Positions 1 through 5,416 of a stretch of 9,741 nt of DNA are shown here, piece by piece (the first letter of the stretch is position 1; the number at the start of each line of letters is the position of its first letter). The stretch lies in the NCBI GenBank assembly GCA_902495835.1, contig CABUYS010000046.1, positions 1 through 9,741 on the forward strand, written 5' to 3'. Under the pieces are notes generated by a model that was not told the origin of the DNA, made no database searches, and saw nothing but the letters and a program-made list of their open reading frames with translations. Source of the stretch: an uncultured Oscillospiraceae bacterium. Its GTDB lineage: Bacteria > Bacillota > Clostridia > Oscillospirales > Acutalibacteraceae. The position numbers and the translations under genes are program-made.

Positions 1-1
1 A

Positions 2-373
2 ACCGTTGCACAGGCCGAAGCCTTGGACAATTCCGGAATAGTTATAGACAAAATTGTTGATATTGAAGTCGATGATGAAGTTATTTATGAAAGAATGGCA
101 GGGCGTCGTGTTTGCAGCAAGTGTGGCAAAACTTATAATATTCATTTGAATATCGTTCCTGAAGTTGAGGGACTATGCGACGTTTGCTCAAGCGACCTGA
201 TTCAACGTGCGGATGATAAAATCGAAACAGTAAAAGAGCGTCTTAAAGTTTACTATGACCAAACCCATGTTCTGAAAGATTATTACGACAAAAAGGGTAA
301 AAGATTGGTTATAAACGGGCATCAGTCTCCCGAAAAAATCACTGATGATATCATTAAAGCATTAGAGGCATAA
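2..373 (+). CDS. adk: Adenylate kinase, C-terminal part (5' end outside window)
   Basis: Adenylate kinase converts ATP and AMP reversibly to two ADP in the cytosol. The reading frame is open from base 2, so the gene starts upstream and only the last 123 codons are present; the ATG at 23 is internal. The visible part has the family motif ERMAGRRVCSKCGKTYN, a second pair CDVC, and then LIQRADDKIETVKERL, the conserved stretch after the lid. The four cysteines (codons at 113, 122, 176 and 185) form the zinc-binding lid typical of Gram-positive adenylate kinases. The C-terminal helix region (VLKDYYDKKGKR) is intact and the stop is normal. The gene lies 2 bases before map, as in Firmicutes spc operons, where secY usually lies upstream. 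The identity is secure; the missing N-terminal P-loop cannot be assessed. Confidence 0.97.
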   Translation, partial: TVAQAEALDNSGIVIDKIVDIEVDDEVIYERMAGRRVCSKCGKTYNIHLNIVPEVEGLCDVCSSDLIQRADDKIETVKERLKVYYDQTHVLKDYYDKKGKRLVINGHQSPEKITDDIIKALEA

Positions 374-375
374 AG

Positions 376-1128
376 ATGATAATTTTAAAAACATGTCATG
401 AAATTGATTTAATGAAAGAATCGGGTAAGATTTGTGCAAGAGCTCTTAAGTTTGCCGGAGAAGCCGTTGAACCCGGAGTTACTACTGAATACATCGACGA
501 GGTGGTTCGCAAATATCTTGCGTCTCAAGGAGCCACTTCTTCTTCTCTGGGTTACGGCGGTTTCCCGAAAAACTGCTGTATTTCGGTAAATAATCAAGTC
601 ATCCACGGCATACCTAATAAAAGGCAGATTTTGAAAGACGGCGATATAGTCAGTATAGATATATGCTCAAAGTTTAGAGGATATCATACCGATAACGCTT
701 ATACCTTTGCCTGCGGTTCGGTAAGTGATAATGCCAAGCGTTTAATGGATTCAACTCGCGAAAGCCTTTACGAAGGTATTAAGGCTGCAAAAGTAGGCTC
801 CAGAATCGGAGATATAGGGTACGCTGTCGAAAGGTATGTCAAATCACGCGGTTACTCGGTAATTCGCGATTTTGTGGGTCACGGAGTAGGCGCGCAGTTG
901 CATGAAGACCCTTCGATTCCAAATTACGGCCGTCCTGGTCACGGGCCTCGTATTGTTGCCGGAATGACACTCGCCATAGAACCTATGGTTAATGAAGGAA
1001 TCGAAAAAGTATCGGTTTTGGACGACGGGTGGACGGTTTTAACAGCTGACGGAAAGCTGTCTGCGCATTTTGAACACACTATAGCCGTTACATCTGACGG
1101 TCCCGTAATAATTACCAATCCGGATTAA
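376..1128 (+). CDS. map: Methionine aminopeptidase, type I
   Basis: This enzyme removes the initiator methionine from nascent proteins in the cytosol. The 250-residue length is normal for the short type I bacterial form without an N-terminal zinc-finger extension. All five expected metal ligands are visible: D95 (in SIDIC), D106 (in GYHTDNAYTF), H169 (in FVGHG), E202 (in AIEP) and E233 (in HFEHT). The active-site histidines H77 (VIHGIP) and H176 are also present. The sequence around the second aspartate (HTDNAYTF) differs from the more common HGDxxRTF, but the ligand itself is kept. The gene starts 2 bases after the adk stop, and its weak ribosome-binding site (GAGG) lies inside the end of adk, so translation is probably coupled. 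It is part of the spc/alpha ribosomal operon. Confidence 0.97.
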   Translation: MIILKTCHEIDLMKESGKICARALKFAGEAVEPGVTTEYIDEVVRKYLASQGATSSSLGYGGFPKNCCISVNNQVIHGIPNKRQILKDGDIVSIDICSKFRGYHTDNAYTFACGSVSDNAKRLMDSTRESLYEGIKAAKVGSRIGDIGYAVERYVKSRGYSVIRDFVGHGVGAQLHEDPSIPNYGRPGHGPRIVAGMTLAIEPMVNEGIEKVSVLDDGWTVLTADGKLSAHFEHTIAVTSDGPVIITNPD

Positions 1129-1140
1129 AGGAAGTAAAGT

Positions 1141-1407
1141 ATGAAATTGGAAAAAGGTACGGTTGTATATTCTTTGGCAGGTCACGACAAGGGAGATTTT
1201 CAAGTTATTGTTGAATTCGATGATAAATACGCCAAAGTTTGCGACGGGAAGTATCGTCCTCTTGAAAGACCGAAAAAAAAGAAACTGATTCATATTAAGA
1301 TAACCAATACTGTTTTGAATGAAAATAGTTTGAAAACCAATAAATCCATAAGAGTATCACTAAAACCTTTTATGGATGCGGTTAGAAAAGCTAAAAAGGC
1401 TAATTGA
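1141..1407 (+). CDS. KOW-domain RNA-binding protein (L14e-like)
   Basis: This is a small basic protein of 88 residues. Its N-terminal half (about residues 3-50) reads as a KOW/SH3-like fold: LEKGTVVYSLAGHDKG at the start, then a beta-rich stretch ending in RPLERPKKKK. A lysine-rich C-terminal part follows. Proteins of this type, distantly like archaeal and eukaryotic ribosomal protein L14e, sit between map and infA in many Clostridia and related Firmicutes. Their exact role is not settled; ribosome association or RNA binding is inferred from the KOW domain and the location. The start is supported by AAAGGAAG at 1127-1134, six bases before the ATG and overlapping the map stop codon. Family assignment is fairly sure, function is not. 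Confidence 0.85.
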   Translation: MKLEKGTVVYSLAGHDKGDFQVIVEFDDKYAKVCDGKYRPLERPKKKKLIHIKITNTVLNENSLKTNKSIRVSLKPFMDAVRKAKKAN

Positions 1408-1471
1408 AGAGGTGGTGTAGCGAGCAAATCGATTCTCTTGATTTTATTTGAGAGTATCCGGCTCCGTAAAT

Positions 1472-1798
1472 ATGTCAAAAGGTGATGTTATAGAGCTTGA
1501 AGGCACAGTTCAGGAAGCACTTCCTAACACTATGTTTAAGGTTGAACTTCCTAACGGAAAAGTTGTTCTTGCACATATATCTGGTAAGCTCAGAATGAAT
1601 TATATTAGAATTTTACCGGGAGATAAAGTAACCGTTGAAATTTCACCATATGATTTGACAAAAGGAAGAATTACATGGCGTGCTAAAAGTTCCGGTAATC
1701 AAAAAGTCATCAACAACGATATCGGTGAAAAAACACCGGAATTCAGTAAGGAGGCGAATATTAATGAAAGTAAGACCTTCAGTGAAAAAAATGTGTGA
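1472..1798 (+). CDS. infA: Translation initiation factor IF-1 with a C-terminal extension
   Basis: IF-1 binds the A site of the 30S subunit during initiation. Residues 1-72 are a complete OB-fold IF-1, from MSKGDVIELEGTV through LAHISGKLRMNYIRILPGDKVTVEISPYDLTKGRITWRAK, which is where the family normally ends. Here the frame continues for 36 more residues, mostly polar and rich in N, K, E and S, probably disordered, giving 108 residues. The stop lies 35 bases inside rpmJ. The ATG at 1472 is chosen by homology; an in-frame TTG at 1448 would add eight unusual residues. No good ribosome-binding site stands directly before 1472: the nearest purine-rich stretches are GAGAG at 1450-1454 and AGAGG at 1408-1412. 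The identity is certain; whether the extension is functional is unknown. Confidence 0.95.
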   Translation: MSKGDVIELEGTVQEALPNTMFKVELPNGKVVLAHISGKLRMNYIRILPGDKVTVEISPYDLTKGRITWRAKSSGNQKVINNDIGEKTPEFSKEANINESKTFSEKNV

Positions 1799-1877
1799 TA
1801 AATGTAAAGTTATAAAAAGGCACGGCAAAATACAGGTACTATGCGAAAATCCAAAGCATAAACAAAGACAAGGATAA
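1764..1877 (+). CDS. rpmJ: 50S ribosomal protein L36
   Basis: This is a 37-residue zinc-ribbon ribosomal protein, the normal length for the family. It starts MKVRPSVKKMCDKC and has the metal-binding set C11, C14, C27 and H32 (the C+ form of L36). The start is fixed by AAGGAGG at 1748-1754, nine bases before the ATG. The first 35 bases overlap the extended 3' end of infA in another frame, so its ribosome-binding site lies within infA coding sequence and translation is likely coupled. L36 binds 23S rRNA in the large subunit. Identification is secure despite the small size. Confidence 0.97.
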   Translation: MKVRPSVKKMCDKCKVIKRHGKIQVLCENPKHKQRQG

Positions 1878-1909
1878 TTTAAATAATAATTTTGGAGGTG
1901 GGTTAATAA

Positions 1910-2278
1910 ATGGCCCGTATATCAGGCGTAGATTTGCCTAGAGATAAACGAATTGAAATCGGACTTACCTATATATTCGGTATAGGAAGAACTACAGCGA
2001 AAAAGATAATCGCCGAAACTCAAGTAAATCCCGATACAAGAGTTAGGGATTTAACCGAAGAAGACGTAGCAAAGCTCAGAAGTTGCATTGATAAAAGCTA
2101 TAAAGTTGAGGGTGACCTCAGAAGCGAAATAGCTTTTAACATTAAAAGACTTATCGAAATCGGGTGTTACCGTGGAATTCGCCACAGAAAAGGTTTACCG
2201 GTTCGTGGACAAAGGTCTAAAACAAATGCAAGAACAAGAAAAGGTCCTAGAAAAACTATGGCAAATAAGAAAGGTTAA
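1910..2278 (+). CDS. rpsM: 30S ribosomal protein S13
   Basis: S13 is a head protein of the small subunit that contacts tRNA and the large subunit. The 122-residue length is normal. It starts MARISGVDLPRDKRIEIGLTYI, contains the helix-turn-helix segment YIFGIGRTTAKKII, and has the conserved CYRGIRHRKGLPVRGQRSKTNARTRKGPRK block near its basic C-terminus, which reaches the P site in the ribosome. GGAGG at 1894-1898 lies 11 bases before the ATG. The gene follows rpmJ by 32 bases and precedes rpsK by 21, the usual alpha-operon order. Nothing is unusual. Confidence 0.98.
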   Translation: MARISGVDLPRDKRIEIGLTYIFGIGRTTAKKIIAETQVNPDTRVRDLTEEDVAKLRSCIDKSYKVEGDLRSEIAFNIKRLIEIGCYRGIRHRKGLPVRGQRSKTNARTRKGPRKTMANKKG

Positions 2279-2299
2279 GTTGAAGGAGGAATAGTTTAA

Positions 2300-2704
2300 A
2301 TGGCAGTTCAAAACGGTGCTAAAAAATCTGCAATTCGCAGACGTCGCGACAGAAAAAATATCGAACGCGGAGCAGCACATATACAATCTACATTTAATAA
2401 TACGATTGTGACAATAACAGACACAGAAGGTAACGGTATTTCATGGGCAAGCGCAGGAGGACTTGGTTTTAAAGGTTCTAAAAAATCAACTCCGTTTGCA
2501 GCTCAATCAGCTTCAGAAACTGCTGCAAAAGCAGCTATGGAACACGGCTTGAAAACCGTTGAAGTATACGTTAAAGGCCCGGGGTCAGGACGTGAAGCTG
2601 CAATTCGTGCACTTCAAGCAGCGGGACTCGAAGTAACAATGATTAAGGACGTAACTCCGATTCCTCACAACGGATGCCGTCCGCCAAAAAGAAGACGCGT
2701 TTAA
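2300..2704 (+). CDS. rpsK: 30S ribosomal protein S11
   Basis: S11 lies on the platform of the small subunit near the Shine-Dalgarno helix. The protein has 134 residues, within the normal range. Recognisable blocks are GAAHIQSTFNNTIVTITD, the GGLGFKGSKKSTPFAAQ region, VYVKGPGSGREAAIRAL, and the C-terminal IKDVTPIPHNGCRPPKRRRV, which is nearly invariant in bacteria. AAGGAGG at 2283-2289 gives a 10-base spacing to the ATG. It sits between rpsM and rpsD in the alpha-operon order. Confidence 0.98.
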   Translation: MAVQNGAKKSAIRRRRDRKNIERGAAHIQSTFNNTIVTITDTEGNGISWASAGGLGFKGSKKSTPFAAQSASETAAKAAMEHGLKTVEVYVKGPGSGREAAIRALQAAGLEVTMIKDVTPIPHNGCRPPKRRRV

Positions 2705-2738
2705 TAAATAGTAAGTTTAGGAGGTGTAATTTAGTAAA

Positions 2739-3368
2739 ATGGCAAGATATACAGGTGCTGTGTGCAGACTCTGCCGCAGAGAAGGACAAAAATTGTTTTT
2801 AAAGGGAGAAAGATGTTATACAGGTAAGTGCGCTTTTTCGCGTCGCTCATATGCTCCCGGTCAACACGGACAAGGACGTAAGAAGACTTCTGAATACGGA
2901 CTTCAGTTAAGAGCAAAACAAAAAGCAAGACGTTATTACGGCGTTTTGGAACGTCAGTTCGCACATTATTTTGAGATGGCCACAAAAATGAAAGAAGGTA
3001 AAAAAGGTGAAAACCTTCTTGCAATTTTGGAATCCCGTTTGGATAACGTAATTTATCGTTTAGGATGGGCAAGTTCAAGAGCAGAAGCAAGACAGCTTGT
3101 TGTTCACGAACACTTTAACATCAATGGTAAAAAAGTTAATATTCCTTCGATTTTTGTAAGAACTGAGGATGTTGTTAGCATAGACGAAAAATCACGTAAC
3201 AGTGTTAAAATCAAATCGTTACTTGAAGCAAACTCTTCAAGACCGGTTCCGAAATGGCTTGAAGTAAATAACGAAAAGTTTGAAGCTAAGAAAATAGCTA
3301 TGCCGTCAAGAGAAGACATTGATCTTGATGTTGAAGAAACATTAATCGTCGAATTGTACTCCAAATAG
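2739..3368 (+). CDS. rpsD: 30S ribosomal protein S4 (zinc-binding form)
   Basis: S4 is a primary 16S rRNA-binding protein that nucleates small-subunit assembly; in several bacteria it also represses its own operon. The 209-residue length is normal. Cysteines C9, C12, C26 and C31 (CRLC and CYTGKC) mark the zinc-binding C+ form. The APGQHGQGRKKTSEYGLQL block follows, and the S4 RNA-binding domain covers about residues 96-160, including SRLDNVIYRLGWASSRAEARQLV. The start is fixed by MARYTG. The ribosome-binding site AGGAGG (2719-2724) is 14 bases from the ATG, longer than at its neighbours, and no alternative start lies between. Confidence 0.98.
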   Translation: MARYTGAVCRLCRREGQKLFLKGERCYTGKCAFSRRSYAPGQHGQGRKKTSEYGLQLRAKQKARRYYGVLERQFAHYFEMATKMKEGKKGENLLAILESRLDNVIYRLGWASSRAEARQLVVHEHFNINGKKVNIPSIFVRTEDVVSIDEKSRNSVKIKSLLEANSSRPVPKWLEVNNEKFEAKKIAMPSREDIDLDVEETLIVELYSK

Positions 3369-3447
3369 TAATGTCACCTGATTTTACTTTGGCGGTATTC
3401 AGTTTAGTGGATAAAGCCTTAGCTCTCAGAATATTAAGGAGGATTTG

Positions 3448-4401
3448 ATGATTGAAATAGAAAAACCACGGATTAGTCTTCAAGAAATATCCGAGGATAA
3501 AACTTACGGTAAATTTGTTGTTGAACCATTGGAAAGAGGTTTTGGTAATACTCTGGGAAATAGTTTAAGAAGAATATTGCTTTCATCTCTTCCAGGTGTT
3601 GCTCCTAATAGTATAAAAATTGACGGCGTTATGCACGAGTTTTCTACTATAGACGGAGTTAAGGAAGATGTAACCGAAATAGTTTTAAACATAAAAAATA
3701 TTCTTGCAAAACTTAATTGCGAAGAAGAAAAAACAGTTGAAATCGATGCTAAGGGCCCGTGTGAAGCTACTGCAGGTATGATAATTCATGACAGCGATGT
3801 CGAAATCATAAACAGTAATCAACACATAGCGACTCTCGGTGAAGGCGCAAAACTGCGTATGGACATAACTTTAGACAAAGGTAGAGGATATGTTTCTGCC
3901 GAACGTCATAAAGCCAACGGAGCTAATAACGCTATCGGTGTTTTGCCGGTAGACTCAATTTATACTCCTGTTGTAAAGGTCAATTATTCGGTTGAAAACA
4001 CTCGCGTAGGCCAAATAACAGATTTTGATAAGCTCTCTCTTGAAGTTTGGACAAACGGAGTGATTACTGCTGAAGAAGCGGTTTCTCTCGCAGCTAAAAT
4101 ACTTATTGAGCATTTCAATTTGTTTTTGAGTCTTTCGGATGTTGCCGAAAGAACCAGTTTAATGGTAGAAAAATCCGATAGTAAAATAACCAAAAACTTG
4201 GATGTTACCATAGATGAATTGGAACTTTCTGTAAGGTCATACAATTGCCTTAAAAGAGCAGGAATAAATACGGTTCAAGATCTTACCAGCAAGACCGAAG
4301 AAGAAATGATGAAAGTTCGCAATCTCGGACGTAAATCTTTGGACGAAGTTATAGAAAAACTACACTCAATGGGACTTGATTTAAGTAGTCCGACAGAATA
4401 A
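3448..4401 (+). CDS. rpoA: DNA-directed RNA polymerase alpha subunit
   Basis: Alpha dimerises to scaffold assembly of RNA polymerase and contacts promoter UP elements and activators. With the ATG at 3448 the protein has 317 residues, a normal length. The N-terminal dimerisation domain starts MIEIEKPRI and includes GFGNTLGNSLRRILLSSLPG and the SAERHKANGANNAIGVLPVDSIYTPV region. After an acidic and polar linker, the C-terminal domain covers about residues 250-317, with RSYNCLKRAGI and the DNA-binding segment VRNLGRKSLDEV (from about 290). The start is chosen because AAGGAGG at 3436-3442 is five bases from this ATG; the TTG at 3445 is too close. It follows rpsD by 79 bases, the longest gap inside the ribosomal part. 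Confidence 0.98.
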   Translation: MIEIEKPRISLQEISEDKTYGKFVVEPLERGFGNTLGNSLRRILLSSLPGVAPNSIKIDGVMHEFSTIDGVKEDVTEIVLNIKNILAKLNCEEEKTVEIDAKGPCEATAGMIIHDSDVEIINSNQHIATLGEGAKLRMDITLDKGRGYVSAERHKANGANNAIGVLPVDSIYTPVVKVNYSVENTRVGQITDFDKLSLEVWTNGVITAEEAVSLAAKILIEHFNLFLSLSDVAERTSLMVEKSDSKITKNLDVTIDELELSVRSYNCLKRAGINTVQDLTSKTEEEMMKVRNLGRKSLDEVIEKLHSMGLDLSSPTE

Positions 4402-4426
4402 ACATTTAAAAGGGAGGTAAAAATAA

Positions 4427-4768
4427 ATGTCAGGTAAAAGAAAACTCGGCAGAGCTACATCTCACAGGATTGCTATGCTCAGAGCTTTGGTTACGTTTTT
4501 ATTTGAAAACGGTAAAATAGAAACAACCGTCACAAGAGCCAAAGAAGTACGTTCCTTGGCCGAAAAAATGATTACAACCGCAAAAGTTAATGACCTTCAC
4601 AATAAACGTATGATTATGGCGTTTATAACTAAAAAAGAAGTTACAAGAAATCTTTTTGAAACAATTGCTCCGAAGTACGTTGACAGAAACGGCGGCTATA
4701 CAAGGATAACAAAACTCGGCCCGAGACGCGGAGACGGCGCAGAAATGGCCATTATTGAACTTATATAA
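4427..4768 (+). CDS. rplQ: 50S ribosomal protein L17
   Basis: L17 binds near the exit of the peptide tunnel in the large subunit. The 113 residues match the short bacterial form. It starts MSGKRKLGRATSHRIAMLRALVTFL and has the family blocks KIETTVTRAKEVRSLAEKMI and GGYTRITKLGPRRGDGAEMAIIEL at the end. GGGAGG stands just upstream of the ATG. It is the last gene of the ribosomal operon and is followed by an intrinsic terminator. Codons 82 to the stop (from 4670) are repeated at 4930-5028. Confidence 0.98.
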   Translation: MSGKRKLGRATSHRIAMLRALVTFLFENGKIETTVTRAKEVRSLAEKMITTAKVNDLHNKRMIMAFITKKEVTRNLFETIAPKYVDRNGGYTRITKLGPRRGDGAEMAIIELI

Positions 4769-4897
4769 TTAGAGTTTTAATATGGTTTTTCGTCCTTACT
4801 GAAGGTATTGTTCCTTGGTAGGGGCGAATTTTTTGTTGTTTATTTCTTACGAAATGGCAAAAAATAAAAACTTTACCGTATTATATAAAAATATTTA
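4669..4897 (+). repeat. Direct repeat, copy A (rplQ 3' end plus terminator region)
   Basis: This about 229-bp stretch covers the last 32 codons of rplQ, its terminator and some AT-rich DNA beyond. It recurs from 4929 with a 260-base offset (261 after a one-base indel in the hairpin). Bases 4669-4800 match 4929-5060 with one visible difference (G4705 versus A4965). The hairpin part then differs clearly, 48 bases (4829-4876) match exactly, and similarity fades after about 4897. Confidence 0.95.
4789..4834 (+). terminator. Intrinsic terminator after rplQ
   Basis: TTCGTCCTTAC (4789-4799) pairs with GTAGGGGCGAA (4818-4828) as an 11-bp stem with two G-U pairs. Inside the loop, AAGG (4802-4805) pairs with CCTT (4813-4816) around TATTGTT. 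Six T follow directly (4829-4834). This is a convincing Rho-independent terminator ending the ribosomal operon. The fold was worked out by eye. Confidence 0.85.
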
Positions 4898-4929
4898 AGA
4901 ATGTTAGATGTAGAGAAAATTTGTAATTT

Positions 4930-5028
4930 CCGAAGTACGTTGACAGAAACGGCGGCTATACAAGAATAACAAAACTCGGCCCGAGACGCGGAGACGGCGC
5001 AGAAATGGCCATTATTGAACTTATATAA
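4930..5028 (+). pseudogene. rplQ 3' fragment (last 32 codons and stop)
   Basis: In the frame of L17, this stretch encodes residues 82-113 from PKYVDRNGGYTRITK to AEMAIIELI and the stop. The only base difference from rplQ is AGG to AGA in the arginine-93 codon, which is silent. There is no start codon or ribosome-binding site at its head; the only internal ATG would give a peptide of eight residues. It lies behind the rplQ terminator. It is a duplicated gene fragment, not a gene in its own right, and the intact rplQ is upstream. Confidence 0.9.
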
Positions 5029-5049
5029 TTAGAGTTTTAATATGGTTTT

Positions 5050-5095
5050 TCGTCCTTACTAAAAAGGTATTGTTCTGGGCGGGGGCAAATTTTTT
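5050..5095 (+). terminator. Degenerate copy of the rplQ terminator
   Basis: This is the repeat-B counterpart of the rplQ terminator. The left arm is unchanged, but the loop and right arm have changed (GGGCGGGGGCAAA). Only a weak stem remains, for example GTCCTT (5052-5057) with GGGGGC (5081-5086), with several G-U pairs, followed by AAA and six T (5090-5095). It may retain some termination activity as a second, weaker terminator. The inner AAGG/CCTT stem of copy A is lost. Confidence 0.45.
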
Positions 5096-5158
5096 GTTGT
5101 TTATTTCTTACGAAATGGCAAAAAATAAAAACTTTACTGAATCATACGAAAATATTTA

Positions 5159-5305
5159 CTAATAATATTTGTAAAGATATAAGATATTTATAGTTTTTGA
5201 TGGCGATTATTTTTGGAAATATTTGCACATAAAAATAATGTAATTATTTTACATTTTATATCTTTATAAATATAATCGGTTTTTTATAAGAAAAAAATTA
5301 ATTAT
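5159..5305. other. AT-rich intergenic stretch without a recognisable gene
   Basis: Together with the repeat copies before it, this stretch makes up the gene-free region between rplQ and the gene at 5417. It is very AT-rich and I see no coding pattern on either strand. It contains an inverted pair TAAAGATATA / TATATCTTTA and the palindrome listed separately at 5237-5255. It ends at the promoter starting at 5306. Confidence 0.7.
5237..5255. promoter_or_regulatory. Palindrome AATGTAA-N5-TTACATT, possible operator
   Basis: Perfect 7-base arms flank a 5-base centre. The centre lies about 60 bases upstream of the -35 box at 5306, a position where activators commonly bind. The shape (TGTAA-N5-TTACA) resembles sites for dimeric helix-turn-helix regulators, but I cannot assign it to one. 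In such AT-rich DNA a chance palindrome is a real possibility. Confidence 0.3.
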
Positions 5306-5335
5306 TTGACATTGTTTATGTATTAATGATATAAT
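5306..5335 (+). promoter_or_regulatory. Strong sigma-A-type promoter of the Nif11-like gene
   Basis: A consensus -35 TTGACA (5306-5311) and a consensus -10 TATAAT (5330-5335) are 18 bases apart. TGA directly before the -10 (5327-5329) makes it an extended -10 promoter. Transcription would start near 5342, giving a leader of about 75 bases before the ATG at 5417. The leader has AGGAGG at 5403-5408, eight bases from the start. Confidence 0.85.
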
Positions 5336-5416
5336 ATTTCAGGCGAATGTTTTATTTATAATTTTTTTGCGATAAACTAAATAAATTTATTAAAATTTAA
5401 GTAGGAGGATTGTGTA

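Larger units (their letters stand above)
4929..5158 (+). repeat. Direct repeat, copy B
   Basis: This is the second copy of the 4669-4897 segment, separated from the first by 31 bases (4898-4928). The left edge is sharp: bases before 4929 do not match those before 4669. The right edge is blurred, because similarity fades into AT-rich DNA. It contains a headless rplQ fragment and an altered version of the terminator hairpin. Confidence 0.95.

Noticed and set aside
1438..1485. Short TTG-started leader ORF of 15 codons overlapping the infA start
   Set aside because: It has no ribosome-binding site at a proper distance and the peptide resembles nothing; short open stretches like this are expected by chance.
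2731..3090. Minus-strand open frame opposite rpsD
   Set aside because: It is explained by codon use of the S4 gene on the + strand; the predicted protein resembles nothing and has no start signals.
4669..5158. Integrative element flanked by att repeats made from the rplQ 3' end
   Set aside because: The repeats enclose only 31 bases and no integrase is visible. The Nif11-like gene lies outside the pair, so the repeats do not bracket it. A scar of a lost element remains possible but unsupported.
5232..5250. AAAATAAT / ATTATTTT hairpin as a terminator
   Set aside because: The stem is made only of A-T pairs with a three-base loop, too weak for intrinsic termination, and there is no gene just upstream that needs it.
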